Of a stretch of 47,748 bases of DNA, positions 14,647 to 21,068 are shown piece after piece; position 1 is the first letter of the stretch; each line of letters opens with the position of its first letter. The translations under genes and the position numbers were made by a program. Under the pieces are notes generated by a model. It saw nothing but the letters and a program-made list of their open reading frames with translations, had not been told where the DNA came from and did no database searches. This DNA comes from a virus. Location: the IMG/VR virus record IMGVR_UViG_3300048997_000049, positions 1 to 47,748 of that record. One strand, 5' to 3'.

Positions 14647-15381
14647 TCATTCGCCCAACTGCTTGAGACCAAAAAAAGTACCCAGTGCTTGGGTACTTTC
14701 CATGCGCGGGGTCATGCGCATATCTTTAGCAACCTCAGTAAACGCATTGTACAACGACCACCCGGTGCGTGGTTCGAACTCAGCATGGGTAGGTTTGAAG
14801 TAATGTCCAGACACCTTCGGCATTAGTTTTAGCGGCATGACACCCTTGAGAAATGCGTCGTGTATCATGCTCTTCGCTACCGTGTCGGACATTTCTGTCG
14901 CCTTCAGGTCGTTCGTCTGAAATACCAACGCCTGATACTGCGTCTTAAACGTCGCAAGTCCTGCGTCGATCTGGGCGGCGAGGTTCAATTCAATGAGGTG
15001 TTTCTCGCGTAGAAAGATCGTGTCGCCACGCATCACCATGTTGTCACAGACGAACACCGACATACCTGCGACGAACTGAAGACTTAATGATTTGTCGTTC
15101 GCATGTCGAAACCCGATTGCTGCTGACAGGTCGCGCTGTTCACCGTAGGTGATCGTGACGACACCGAACAACGTCGATCCATTGCGACGTACCGCAAATT
15201 GCTCCACGCTAAACGATGCGTGCAACACCGCCTTGACACGATCCTCGAGCGTCTCGATCAGTTCAATGTGTGGGATAGGTTTGTGAAACTTGCCCAGCGA
15301 TTGCGGTTTCGGCAATGCCGCGAGTTGGGCACGGGTGATCTTGGGCGCGTGTGCCATCAATGTGCCTGTTGCTTGTGTCAT
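14647..15381 (-). CDS. DUF932-family phage/plasmid protein
   Basis: A 244-residue protein with the DUF932 hallmarks: an N-terminal beta domain (FGVVTITYGEQRDLSAAIGF), the conserved core FVAGMSVFVCDNMVM near residue 110, and a helical C-terminus ending in TGWSLYNAFTEVAKDM. DUF932 proteins are common on phages and plasmids near recombination and replication genes; their biochemical role is not settled. The start is certain (AGGAGGACAACC before the ATG). The last codons are overlaid by a strong intrinsic terminator, an unusual arrangement. Confidence 0.85.
   Translation of the reverse strand: MTQATGTLMAHAPKITRAQLAALPKPQSLGKFHKPIPHIELIETLEDRVKAVLHASFSVEQFAVRRNGSTLFGVVTITYGEQRDLSAAIGFRHANDKSLSLQFVAGMSVFVCDNMVMRGDTIFLREKHLIELNLAAQIDAGLATFKTQYQALVFQTNDLKATEMSDTVAKSMIHDAFLKGVMPLKLMPKVSGHYFKPTHAEFEPRTGWSLYNAFTEVAKDMRMTPRMESTQALGTFFGLKQLGE
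14671..14698 (-). terminator. Rho-independent terminator inside the end of the DUF932 gene
   Basis: A perfect 9-bp stem (AAGTACCCA at 14676-14684 with its complement at 14690-14698) around a five-base loop is followed, on the leftward strand, by a run of seven T. It encodes STQALGTFFG in the last codons of the DUF932 gene, about 25 bases before the stop. It would end or attenuate leftward early transcription before the primase and modification genes. Confidence 0.75.
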
Positions 15382-15436
15382 GGTTGTCCTCCTGGTTAAC
15401 GCGGTGCGTCGACTTGTGACGACGCTGTGGCGTTAA

Positions 15437-15459
15437 ACACGGGTCTCATAAACCCGTGT
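15437..15459 (-). terminator. Hairpin between early genes (weak terminator or mRNA end)
   Basis: A perfect 8-bp stem (ACACGGGT with ACCCGTGT) around a seven-base loop lies in the 107-base gap between the two early genes. On the leftward strand only a short T run follows, so it is a weak terminator or a 3' stabilising hairpin. Confidence 0.4.
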
Positions 15460-15488
15460 CCACTCCGCCAAGTAAACTGCTGCGCAGG

Positions 15489-16349
15489 TTACTTCTTTGC
15501 CGCGACGGCAACCTCTTTCTTGCCGGATTTGGTTCCCTGAACGGCAGGCGGTTTCGCCGACGTTTCAACCTTCGCCGGTTCGTTCATTGCGTCCAATTTT
15601 GCCGCGGCATTCTTCTCCTCGGCGGCGGTCGGTTTCGGTGCAGGCGCAACGGGGACGGGGGTGACGTCTTTCGTGAGCACGACACCCTCCTTCTCCATCT
15701 TGACCAGGTGCCATCGCACTGACTTCTCGAGCGGGTCCTTTGTTTCGTACCGACCTGTGTTATCGACCCACGACACAATCGTGCCCAGGTCGCACGGTCC
15801 TGTGTGCTTCTGCATGACGCTGACGATGATTGCATCGTGGTTCGTGGTCTGTTCGTTTGCAACTTTCTTCGTGATCGATTCTGGCAACGTCGCGTTGAGT
15901 TCGTAGGTGAACACACGGGACGATGCACGCGGAGTGGATTCTTTCTTGATCTTGTCATTCATCTTGTATCCTCCTGTTTTGATTGATTCGACGACGTTCA
16001 GATAGTGCGCTTCGCGTTCGTCGCGGTTCTTTACAACATTTGTTGTAGGACCGCCGGGGATCTGTTCGTACCACGCATATTGCAGGCGTGATATAGCGGT
16101 CCAACGAATCTCGTCGTATGGTACGGGCACGGGTTGAAGGATTGTGATCTTGCTGTCGGGTCGTTGTTCGCCAATGACAGTCGTTTCGATGCCGAGGTTA
16201 ATTGCGATACGCAACACCGTTTCGCGGGGTAATTCGCCGAATGCGTTGACAAGTTTGACGTTGCCGAACGCCTCCAACGGCGCTTCGAGATTGACGAACA
16301 CGGGTTCGCCGATAGAACACTTCCCGTTCTCAAACTTTACGTAGTCCAT
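15489..16349 (-). CDS. Early protein of 286 aa with an internal start for its winged-helix-like half
   Basis: Translation can start at 16349 (AGGAGG upstream) and run the full frame. Residues 1-125 (FVNLEAPLEAFGNVKLVN, then ETVLRIAINLGIETTVIG) form one domain. Residues from 130 on form another: YELNATLPESITKK, then MQKHTGPCDLGTIVSWVDN and VRWHLVKMEKEGVV look like a winged-helix domain, followed by an Ala/Pro/Lys-rich tail. The junction codes for IKTGGYKMNDK, and its DNA is an AGGAGG ribosome site seven bases before an ATG at 15962, so a separate 157-residue protein is probably also made. The layout suggests two genes fused by loss of a stop. Likely an early DNA-binding or structural protein. 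Confidence 0.75.
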   Translation of the reverse strand: MDYVKFENGKCSIGEPVFVNLEAPLEAFGNVKLVNAFGELPRETVLRIAINLGIETTVIGEQRPDSKITILQPVPVPYDEIRWTAISRLQYAWYEQIPGGPTTNVVKNRDEREAHYLNVVESIKTGGYKMNDKIKKESTPRASSRVFTYELNATLPESITKKVANEQTTNHDAIIVSVMQKHTGPCDLGTIVSWVDNTGRYETKDPLEKSVRWHLVKMEKEGVVLTKDVTPVPVAPAPKPTAAEEKNAAAKLDAMNEPAKVETSAKPPAVQGTKSGKKEVAVAAKK

Positions 16350-16368
16350 GAGCGATGGACCTCCTTTT

Positions 16369-16560
16369 TTATTCGATGTCGTCTGCTAATACTTCTCGTA
16401 CTCCGTCGTCCCAGCGATCAGAAGGTTTTACTTCGACGACGATTGATTCTTCTTCGTCAAGTATAACGTAGTCACCGCTAATCGTTGCTTCAAGACGAGG
16501 ATAACCGTCAGTCGCCTTTAACCAAATCTTTTGACCATCTTTGAAGGTACGCATTGTCAC
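16369..16560 (-). CDS. Small acidic early protein, 63 aa
   Basis: The first gene after the early promoter. GAGG lies four bases before the GTG at 16560; an ATG two codons later is an alternative. The sequence (FKDGQKIWLKATDGYPRL, then ISGDYVILDEEESIVVEV) resembles a small SH3-like beta barrel and is strongly acidic. Being the first and smallest early gene, it could be a host-takeover protein such as a nuclease or polymerase inhibitor, but there is no direct evidence. Confidence 0.7.
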   Translation of the reverse strand: MTMRTFKDGQKIWLKATDGYPRLEATISGDYVILDEEESIVVEVKPSDRWDDGVREVLADDIE

Positions 16561-16598
16561 TCATCCTCGATAAGATTTACAGTCCTCTTGCAGGATCC

Positions 16599-16627
16599 AG
16601 TTTACCAGGTTTGTGATTTTATGTCAA
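16599..16627 (-). promoter_or_regulatory. Early leftward sigma70-type promoter
   Basis: On the leftward strand a perfect TTGACA (16627-16622) is followed after exactly 17 bases by TAAACT (16604-16599), a four-of-six match to the -10 consensus. Transcription would begin near 16592, about 30 bases before the first early gene, leaving room for its ribosome site. A 9-bp inverted repeat lies just upstream of the -35 and is a likely regulator site. Confidence 0.7.
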
Positions 16628-16635
16628 CAACAAAA

Positions 16636-16661
16636 ATAGTACTAATTTTGACTAGTACTAT
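16636..16661. promoter_or_regulatory. Operator-like inverted repeat upstream of the early promoter
   Basis: Perfect 9-bp arms ATAGTACTA (16636-16644) and TAGTACTAT (16653-16661) flank an eight-base spacer. Each arm contains the self-complementary octamer TAGTACTA, found again at 17952-17959 in the rightward block. The centre is about 57 bases upstream of the predicted start, so it could serve an activator or a repressor; the winged-helix gene next door is the obvious candidate protein. Confidence 0.6.
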
Positions 16662-16809
16662 CGTTTCGCTGATGATGGCGAATGTTCGCTTTTTGTACGC
16701 GGTGGATGGATAGCGAAAATCGCTGAGCGACGGAGGTAGGGGACGCGATGGTATGGTCACAGGTGAAATTTTACTGCGTTCGTCTAGGGTGATTGTTAGG
16801 AGAGAGTTA
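16662..16809. other. Non-coding spacer between regulator gene and early operator
   Basis: About 150 bases between the regulator stop and the operator. It contains small dyads such as AGCGA-AAA-TCGCT near 16712-16724 and GCGAA/TTCGC near 16680, but no T-rich intrinsic terminator and no ORF with a credible start. A 92-codon frame covering it also runs through the promoter and is rejected as coding. Confidence 0.5.
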
Positions 16810-17184
16810 CTATTGCCAATATGGGTCATCCTCAAATTGCTTTTGTTGTTCTCGTCTTGATGTGTAACCGTACTCAACATAGTTGTTCATTTCACTGTAT
16901 GATAATTTATCTATGAAATGAACGTCGATACGAACGGGACGAACGAGTGAATATTTTCCTTCAGGAAATTGATGATACAAGTTTTGAGGCGCATTATCAT
17001 AGTGAACGTACCCGCACTTCACGAGAAAACCAAGGTGTTCGCTTATTCTTTTGCGTGATGCGTGAGGAGTGGGCATTCGTAATTGATCCATGATGTCAGA
17101 GAGGGTAAAATCGCCGTTTTCGAGCACAAAAATTAACCTGCGATATTTCTTTTGATATAATAGGTGATCGATTGTGTGATACAT
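16810..17184 (-). CDS. Winged-helix transcriptional regulator, 124 aa
   Basis: The sequence YRRLIFVLENGDFTLSDIMD, then HASRKRISEHLGFLVKCGYV, is a winged-helix/MarR-like DNA-binding domain: a helix, a turn-helix with ASRKRISEHL as the recognition region, and a wing with VHYDNAPQNLYH. The C-terminal third is Tyr/Arg-rich and may dimerise. It is the first leftward gene at the divergent control region. No ribosome site precedes the ATG; instead a -35/-10 pair places transcription start at the A of the ATG, so it is probably a leaderless message, as for lambda cI from pRM. It probably controls the early/late switch. Confidence 0.8.
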   Translation of the reverse strand: MYHTIDHLLYQKKYRRLIFVLENGDFTLSDIMDQLRMPTPHASRKRISEHLGFLVKCGYVHYDNAPQNLYHQFPEGKYSLVRPVRIDVHFIDKLSYSEMNNYVEYGYTSRREQQKQFEDDPYWQ

Positions 17185-17190
17185 AAGTCG

Positions 17191-17219
17191 TTGATAACAC
17201 AGGTTTTTGCGCCTGTCAA
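17191..17219 (-). promoter_or_regulatory. Promoter for a leaderless regulator transcript
   Basis: Leftward strand: TTGACA (17219-17214), 17-base spacer, TATCAA (17196-17191), then six bases to the A of the regulator ATG at 17184. A dyad ACAGG/CCTGT fills the spacer and a second dyad AAACGA/TCGTTT (17218-17234) overlaps the -35, both candidate autoregulatory sites. Confidence 0.65.
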
Positions 17220-17232
17220 ACGAATAGATCGT

Positions 17233-17293
17233 TTCATAATTACCTTCGTATTAAATTATTATTATATTGTTCCTTTATAAAAGTAATTATGAA
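17233..17293. promoter_or_regulatory. 11-bp inverted repeat flanking an AT-rich core in the divergent control region
   Basis: TTCATAATTAC (17233-17243) and its exact complement GTAATTATGAA (17283-17293) bracket 39 very AT-rich bases. The pair lies between the leftward regulator promoter and the start of the rightward block. It could be a paired operator allowing DNA looping, or part of an origin. Downstream, TTGACT at 17388-17393 is a possible -35 for rightward transcription, with a weak TACATG -10 after 18 bases. Confidence 0.5.
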
Positions 17294-17414
17294 CATGACG
17301 ATAAAACAATCTCAATGAAAAAAGATCTATTTTTTAATGTTTTCACCGTGAATATAAATGAAGTTTGTGGAGTTGAGACTTTAGTTGTTGACTTAGTCCT
17401 TTGACCTGTGATAC

Positions 17415-17852
17415 ATGTTTATGTGTATGGAAAGATTGCACAAAGATACTGATGTTGAAATATTCCGCGGAGTTATTGACGGGAAAACGTACCGTCAATC
17501 TGCGGTGGACGCCACTGGGAATGCAGATTTGTCCCGTGCGAGCAACGCAGCGTCGAAAGTTCGCCAAAAAATTTCGCATTATATGGACACCGCTGACCTG
17601 CGTGTCGATCACCTCATTGAGATCTACCTTAAACCCGCGCTCTCCGCCTCTGAGACGAAACATTCGCAGTACCGTGGACAATTCACTGATGAACGTGAAG
17701 TGATCGCGTGGGACACAAGACTACGCGCTCTTGACATCGCATTTCGTCTGCACGGTGGGTACAAGCAGGCGCAGGACGAGGACAAAGACAGTGGAGACAT
17801 TGTCGTTCAGATAGTAAACATCGGTGGTAATGTGCAGGTGAACAATGATTGA
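17415..17852 (+). CDS. Candidate terminase small subunit, 145 aa
   Basis: First gene of the rightward block. The core NAASKVRQKISHYMDTADLR, then VDHLIEIYLKPALSASETK, then DTRLRALDIAFRLHGGY has the helical pattern of small terminases, where the last part links to an oligomerisation region; the tail VVQIVNIGGNVQVNND is beta-forming, as in the C-terminal barrel of some small terminases. Position four small genes before the large terminase agrees. There is no ribosome site; starts at 17415 (used here) or 17427 are both possible, and a weak promoter just upstream may give a leaderless message. Its function would be to recognise phage DNA and start packaging; the assignment is by position and pattern. 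Confidence 0.6.
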   Translation: MFMCMERLHKDTDVEIFRGVIDGKTYRQSAVDATGNADLSRASNAASKVRQKISHYMDTADLRVDHLIEIYLKPALSASETKHSQYRGQFTDEREVIAWDTRLRALDIAFRLHGGYKQAQDEDKDSGDIVVQIVNIGGNVQVNND

Positions 17853-17949
17853 TAACTTAAGTCCTTTCTTTGCAATAAAGGAAACATACTGTTCATTATG
17901 CGACGTTAATAGATGCGCAGGAAGTGGCGTAGTACCAATGGTACTGTGA
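17845..17949 (+). CDS. Tiny cysteine-rich protein, 34 aa
   Basis: The ATG at 17845 follows AGGTG by five bases and overlaps the end of the preceding gene. The peptide (MIDNLSPFFAIKET, then YCSLCDVNRCAGSGVV) has CxxC plus a third cysteine, suggesting a zinc knuckle. It is short, but the ribosome site and coupling argue that it is translated. No family is recognised. Confidence 0.5.
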   Translation: MIDNLSPFFAIKETYCSLCDVNRCAGSGVVPMVL

Positions 17950-17950
17950 C

Positions 17951-17960
17951 GTAGTACTAC
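17951..17960. promoter_or_regulatory. Ten-base palindrome sharing the early-operator core
   Basis: GTAGTACTAC is self-complementary and contains TAGTACTA, the core of both arms of the early operator at 16636-16661. It is immediately preceded by a second small dyad (AGTACC-AAT-GGTACT). It falls in the short gap between two small rightward genes and may be a further site for the same regulator. Confidence 0.4.
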
Positions 17961-17990
17961 TCGTAATTGATTGATACGATTGGAGTTGTG

Positions 17991-18269
17991 ATGCAAAGTT
18001 TTAGAAACGATGACCGTGCCATCGTCGCGCTCAGAAAACGGGCGGGGCGGGGGCCCCATGTCGTCTCGCATCACTGGCCAAAAATCTCGCAAAAAGTTTT
18101 CAACATCCAGCATCTTCGTGTCGATCAATCCAATCATCCAAATTTTATAAATAAATCCAGTCACGTTCACTTCAAAATTAATTTATTGCACGGCGACAAT
18201 CAACCAATGACCACCGTGTCCATCATAAAGCGTGACTGGTTCCTATTCCTAAAGAGGCTATCCAAATGA
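17991..18269 (+). CDS. Hypothetical basic protein, 92 aa
   Basis: GGAG lies five bases before the ATG at 17991 and the stop overlaps the next start (ATGA), which favours this frame over a longer frame on the other strand. The protein is His/Lys/Arg-rich (RKRAGRGPHVVSHHWPK, then VDQSNHPNFINKSSHVHFK) with an aromatic C-terminus (KRDWFLFLKRL). No family is recognised; its place between terminase genes suggests a small packaging or late accessory role. Moderate confidence because composition is atypical. Confidence 0.5.
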   Translation: MQSFRNDDRAIVALRKRAGRGPHVVSHHWPKISQKVFNIQHLRVDQSNHPNFINKSSHVHFKINLLHGDNQPMTTVSIIKRDWFLFLKRLSK

Positions 18270-18409
18270 AGCGAGCCATCACCCAAGTAACAAGTTCCCT
18301 TTACATCGCTATTTTGGTGGCGGAACGCCTCACAGTCGAATACCCCGGTTTCCATGTGCATATCTGGCCCTTCGACGGGACCAATTGGCTGGTGAATCTT
18401 CATGCGTAG
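18266..18409 (+). CDS. Small hypothetical protein, 47 aa
   Basis: GAGG lies eight bases before the ATG at 18266, which overlaps the upstream stop. The sequence (MKRAITQVTSSLYIAILVAE, then YPGFHVHIWPFDGTNWLVN) is compact and aromatic, with a plausible alpha-beta arrangement. The stop overlaps the next ATG by eight bases. No family is recognised; coupling on both sides supports expression. Confidence 0.6.
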   Translation: MKRAITQVTSSLYIAILVAERLTVEYPGFHVHIWPFDGTNWLVNLHA

Positions 18410-18653
18410 CGAAGTCCGAGCCGCGGCACGAGCCAAACGCCTTGCGAAGCAAGGCGTTTTGGAAGTGCTACTTCCTTCGACCCTTACCCGTCAGCAGCTG
18501 CGTCAAGTCGGCCGCGCTGAGGCCAGAAAAGTAGTAAAAGACAAGTTCAACCTTGCCCGTCGCTCGATCCGCCGCGCCGCCGCTATAGTACTCCACGACG
18601 ACGCCTGGCAAAAGCGAGACAAGCAGGCAATAGCGAGGCTGACCCGTGGTTAA
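18402..18653 (+). CDS. Small basic helical protein, 83 aa
   Basis: An Arg/Ala-rich protein (MRSEVRAAARAKRLAKQG, then RQQLRQVGRAEARKVVK and LARRSIRRAAAIV) that is almost wholly helical and strongly basic, so nucleic-acid binding is likely. It starts inside the preceding gene (eight-base overlap) and lies just before the large terminase. A role as a packaging accessory is possible; no family is recognised. Confidence 0.65.
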   Translation: MRSEVRAAARAKRLAKQGVLEVLLPSTLTRQQLRQVGRAEARKVVKDKFNLARRSIRRAAAIVLHDDAWQKRDKQAIARLTRG

Positions 18654-18720
18654 CACCGTGACTAACCAACACGAGCTTCCCGAGACTTTTGAACGTGGGT
18701 ATAAAATGACTTTACTTTGA
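18646..18720 (+). CDS. Possible 24-residue coupling peptide before the large terminase
   Basis: A GTG at 18646, seven bases after GAGG, opens a short frame (VVNTVTNQHELPETFERGYK) whose TGA at 18718 overlaps the TTG start of the terminase (TTGA). It may exist mainly to couple translation onto the weak TTG start. Tentative. Confidence 0.35.
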   Translation: MVNTVTNQHELPETFERGYKMTLL

Positions 18721-20279
18721 ACATCTCCGTTCCACTCCAACCGAAGCAACAGGACATGCTGCGCGAAGCAGAGTCCCCCGCCCACACCATCATTGGCGTA
18801 GGCGGCTCTCGTGGCTCGGCGAAAAGCCACGGGGGCCGCAGCGTCATGCTGCTGCGTCGGCTGAAGTATCCGCGCACAGCAGGACTTATTTTTCGACGTA
18901 AGATGAAGCAACTTCGCGCAAACCACCTCGAAAATGGTTATTTTAAGCAATATCCATTTATGCGCGAGTGGTGGCAAGAATCGAAGCGCACTATCACTTT
19001 GCCTAATGGGTCGCGGATCGTACTCGGATACGCGGAAAATCCCGGCGACATCGACGACTTTCAGGGAGACGAGTACATGGACATTCTCGTCGATGAAGCG
19101 GCGAGGGTCACAGAAAACGAGCTTATCAAGTTAAACGCGGTACGTCGCTGGACAGGGCAGTATGGGGGCAAGTCAATACCTGACCGACTTTGTAAAACCT
19201 TTTGGTTGATGAATCCAGGTGGTCCTGGGCACAATTACATCCGGCGGTTAATGTTTAAGAAGGAATATCACGGGGCGGAAAATCCCGAAAATTACAAGTT
19301 TATTCAGGCTTATGCGTGGGATAATATTGAGTGGGCGAGGGCGGCTCTCGAAGAACGAAATGTGTCGGTTGATGAGTACTACCAGAAGTGGACAAACGAG
19401 GAAAGATTTCAGTTTTTCATTAAAAATACCCAGTATGGCCAGGAGTTGAACGCCCTGCCGCAGCGACTTCGCGTCGGTTGGCTGCTGGGAGATTGGGACG
19501 AGTTCGCGGGGCAGTTCTACGACATCTGGGACGAGGAAAAATTTGTGAAGCGGTGTTTACCCGCCCGCGATTGGCACCCGCGCTGGCTCGGGATTGACTG
19601 GGGATTCCAACACCCGTGTTCAACCCATTGGTTTGCCCAGGAGAAAGAAGTTACCAAGGTTTACCGCGAATTTGTAAACAACTTGCACTCAGCACGAGCG
19701 CAGGCCCAGGAGATAGTGGACAAAACGCCAGAGGATGAGCGCAAGTTAATCGACGCCATCTATCTATCTCCTGACGCATTTCAGCATCGTAATGAACAAG
19801 ATTCATACGCGGAACAAATGGGGGCAATTTTTAGACAATACGGTTTGCCGTACCCCACTCCGGCTGATGATGACCGCAAGCATGGTTCGCAGGCGTGCTA
19901 CGAGCTCATGAGGTATGAGAAGCTTGAAATTGATCCGTCTTGTGTAAAACTTCGGGAAGTACTTCCGATGGTTTGTACTGAAGAGGACGACCCCGAGGAA
20001 ATTGAGAAGTTTGATGGGGACGATGCGTTCGACTCATTTCGTTACGGAGTAAAAAGTCGGCAACGTCCCGGCAAGATGCCAATCCAGGAAGCGGCGCACA
20101 TTAGGGTACAGAAATTTGCAGAGTCTCGCAAAAAGAGTGTTGATGACCTCGACATTAACACCGTTGCGTGCCTCTCGCGACGAGCGCTGGCCCTTGAGCG
20201 AAGGCGTCGGCGTGGACGGCGCGGGGGTTTAGGCCGTATCTGGAAAAATCAGCCGACAGGAGGTATTCCGCTCCAATGA
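18717..20279 (+). CDS. Terminase large subunit
   Basis: A 520-residue packaging motor. The ATPase domain has Walker A VGGSRGSAKS (about residues 28-37), Walker B MDILVDEAAR with D126/E127, and the coupling segment TFWLMNPGGPGHN. The nuclease domain begins at WLGIDWGFQHP, with further acidic residues in YLSPDAFQHR and DDAFDSFRYG. It drives DNA into the prohead and cuts it. The frame has no ATG upstream of the conserved LQPKQQDML region; a TAA blocks it at 18702, so the TTG at 18717, overlapping the stop of the tiny upstream frame, is the best start. The Arg-rich C-terminus is unusual. Confidence 0.95.
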   Translation: MNISVPLQPKQQDMLREAESPAHTIIGVGGSRGSAKSHGGRSVMLLRRLKYPRTAGLIFRRKMKQLRANHLENGYFKQYPFMREWWQESKRTITLPNGSRIVLGYAENPGDIDDFQGDEYMDILVDEAARVTENELIKLNAVRRWTGQYGGKSIPDRLCKTFWLMNPGGPGHNYIRRLMFKKEYHGAENPENYKFIQAYAWDNIEWARAALEERNVSVDEYYQKWTNEERFQFFIKNTQYGQELNALPQRLRVGWLLGDWDEFAGQFYDIWDEEKFVKRCLPARDWHPRWLGIDWGFQHPCSTHWFAQEKEVTKVYREFVNNLHSARAQAQEIVDKTPEDERKLIDAIYLSPDAFQHRNEQDSYAEQMGAIFRQYGLPYPTPADDDRKHGSQACYELMRYEKLEIDPSCVKLREVLPMVCTEEDDPEEIEKFDGDDAFDSFRYGVKSRQRPGKMPIQEAAHIRVQKFAESRKKSVDDLDINTVACLSRRALALERRRRRGRRGGLGRIWKNQPTGGIPLQ

Positions 20280-20644
20280 AGATATTTTCACGAATTTGTC
20301 TTATTCTGCTGTTCAGTTTTTTGTTGCTGCCGTGGCATTTGCTGCTCGCTCAGGGAGTGCCGCACTTTAACGCACTAAGTTGGGGGTTGTCGCCCGACGC
20401 AGGCGTAACGTCGCAGAAGGTTTATCGAGGAACTGTGAAGGGCGGGCCGTACACTGTGTTAACGACTTTAGGACCGACGATAACTACCTTTCAGGATAAC
20501 TCGGTTATAGCCGGTGTAACTCACTGTTATGTGCTCACAGCATTGATTGGTACAGCTGAATCGGTATTTTCAGGGGAGCTTTGCACGATTGACAAGGGGA
20601 CGAACGTAAACCCTCAGGGGTCTCTGGCTGTAACTAGCCAGTAA
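20276..20644 (+). CDS. Exported fibronectin type III-like protein, 122 aa
   Basis: An N-terminal Sec signal peptide (MKIFSRICLILLFSFLLLPW, cleavage after LLAQ) is followed by one fibronectin-III-like domain: NALSWGLSPD, then SQKVYRGTVKGGPYTVL and THCYVLTALIGTAESVFSG. This VYRGTxxGGPYT pattern is very common in secreted proteins of Acidobacteriota, a main argument for the host. ACAGGAGG precedes the ATG, which overlaps the terminase stop. In phages such domains decorate capsids or tails, but an exported single-domain copy is odd; it may coat the cell surface or bind polysaccharide. Confidence 0.8.
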   Translation: MKIFSRICLILLFSFLLLPWHLLLAQGVPHFNALSWGLSPDAGVTSQKVYRGTVKGGPYTVLTTLGPTITTFQDNSVIAGVTHCYVLTALIGTAESVFSGELCTIDKGTNVNPQGSLAVTSQ

Positions 20645-20664
20645 GGTCAGGGACGATAGAAATT

Positions 20665-21066
20665 ATGGCAATGAGACTACTTTTTATCACTATGTTACTA
20701 CTTCCGCTATCGGCGAAGGCGCAGAATCGTACCGCCGATAAGGCGTGGTGGCTCGTCACGGCCGCGTCGGTCGGCGCGACGGTCGCAGACATTGAAAACA
20801 CGCAGTTCTGCATGAAAGACTTTCATTGTCAAGAGGGAAACCCGATTTATTTTTCGCGGCGACCGTCGCGCTTGCGAATGTACTCGATTAATGCGGGTAT
20901 TATGGCGCCGATGTTGTATTACTCGTATAAGTGGAAACGAGAGGACGACGCAGACCGCGCAGCGGGTAGACAACTAGCGAAGTATCGCTGGTACGCCATC
21001 CCTGTGATTAACATCGCCGCACACGGTTTTGGTCTCACAATTACATTGAGTTCGACTGGGAGGTAA
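20665..21066 (+). CDS. Exported or membrane protein of acidobacterial type, 133 aa
   Basis: A signal peptide (MAMRLLFITMLLLPLSAKAQ) precedes NRTADKAWWLVTAASVGATV and later hydrophobic stretches (YSINAGIMAPMLYY and YAIPVINIAAHGFGLTI), so the mature protein probably has two or three membrane helices. Proteins with this plan (TADKxWW, then a Cys-containing loop and NxNAG helix) occur in acidobacterial genomes. It follows the fibronectin-like gene by 20 bases. A role in the cell envelope during infection, such as exclusion of other phages, is an inference. Confidence 0.7.
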   Translation: MAMRLLFITMLLLPLSAKAQNRTADKAWWLVTAASVGATVADIENTQFCMKDFHCQEGNPIYFSRRPSRLRMYSINAGIMAPMLYYSYKWKREDDADRAAGRQLAKYRWYAIPVINIAAHGFGLTITLSSTGR

Positions 21067-21068
21067 GA

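Noticed and set aside
14760-14790. A GGTTCGAAC stretch resembling a tRNA T-arm
   Set aside because: It lies inside the DUF932 coding region (FEPRT codons) and no acceptor or anticodon stem can be folded around it. No tRNA gene was found in the window.
16648-16676. A rightward promoter inside the early operator (TTGACT, 17 bases, GATGAT)
   Set aside because: The -10 match is poor and no rightward gene follows until 17.4 kb.
16602-16880. A 92-codon minus-strand frame after the regulator gene
   Set aside because: It overlaps the regulator end, covers the operator and the early promoter, and has no ribosome site or protein-like composition.
17721-18170. A 149-codon frame on the minus strand across the small genes before the terminase
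   Set aside because: It runs antisense to the end of the small-terminase candidate, has no convincing ribosome site, and the plus strand offers coupled short genes with good sites.
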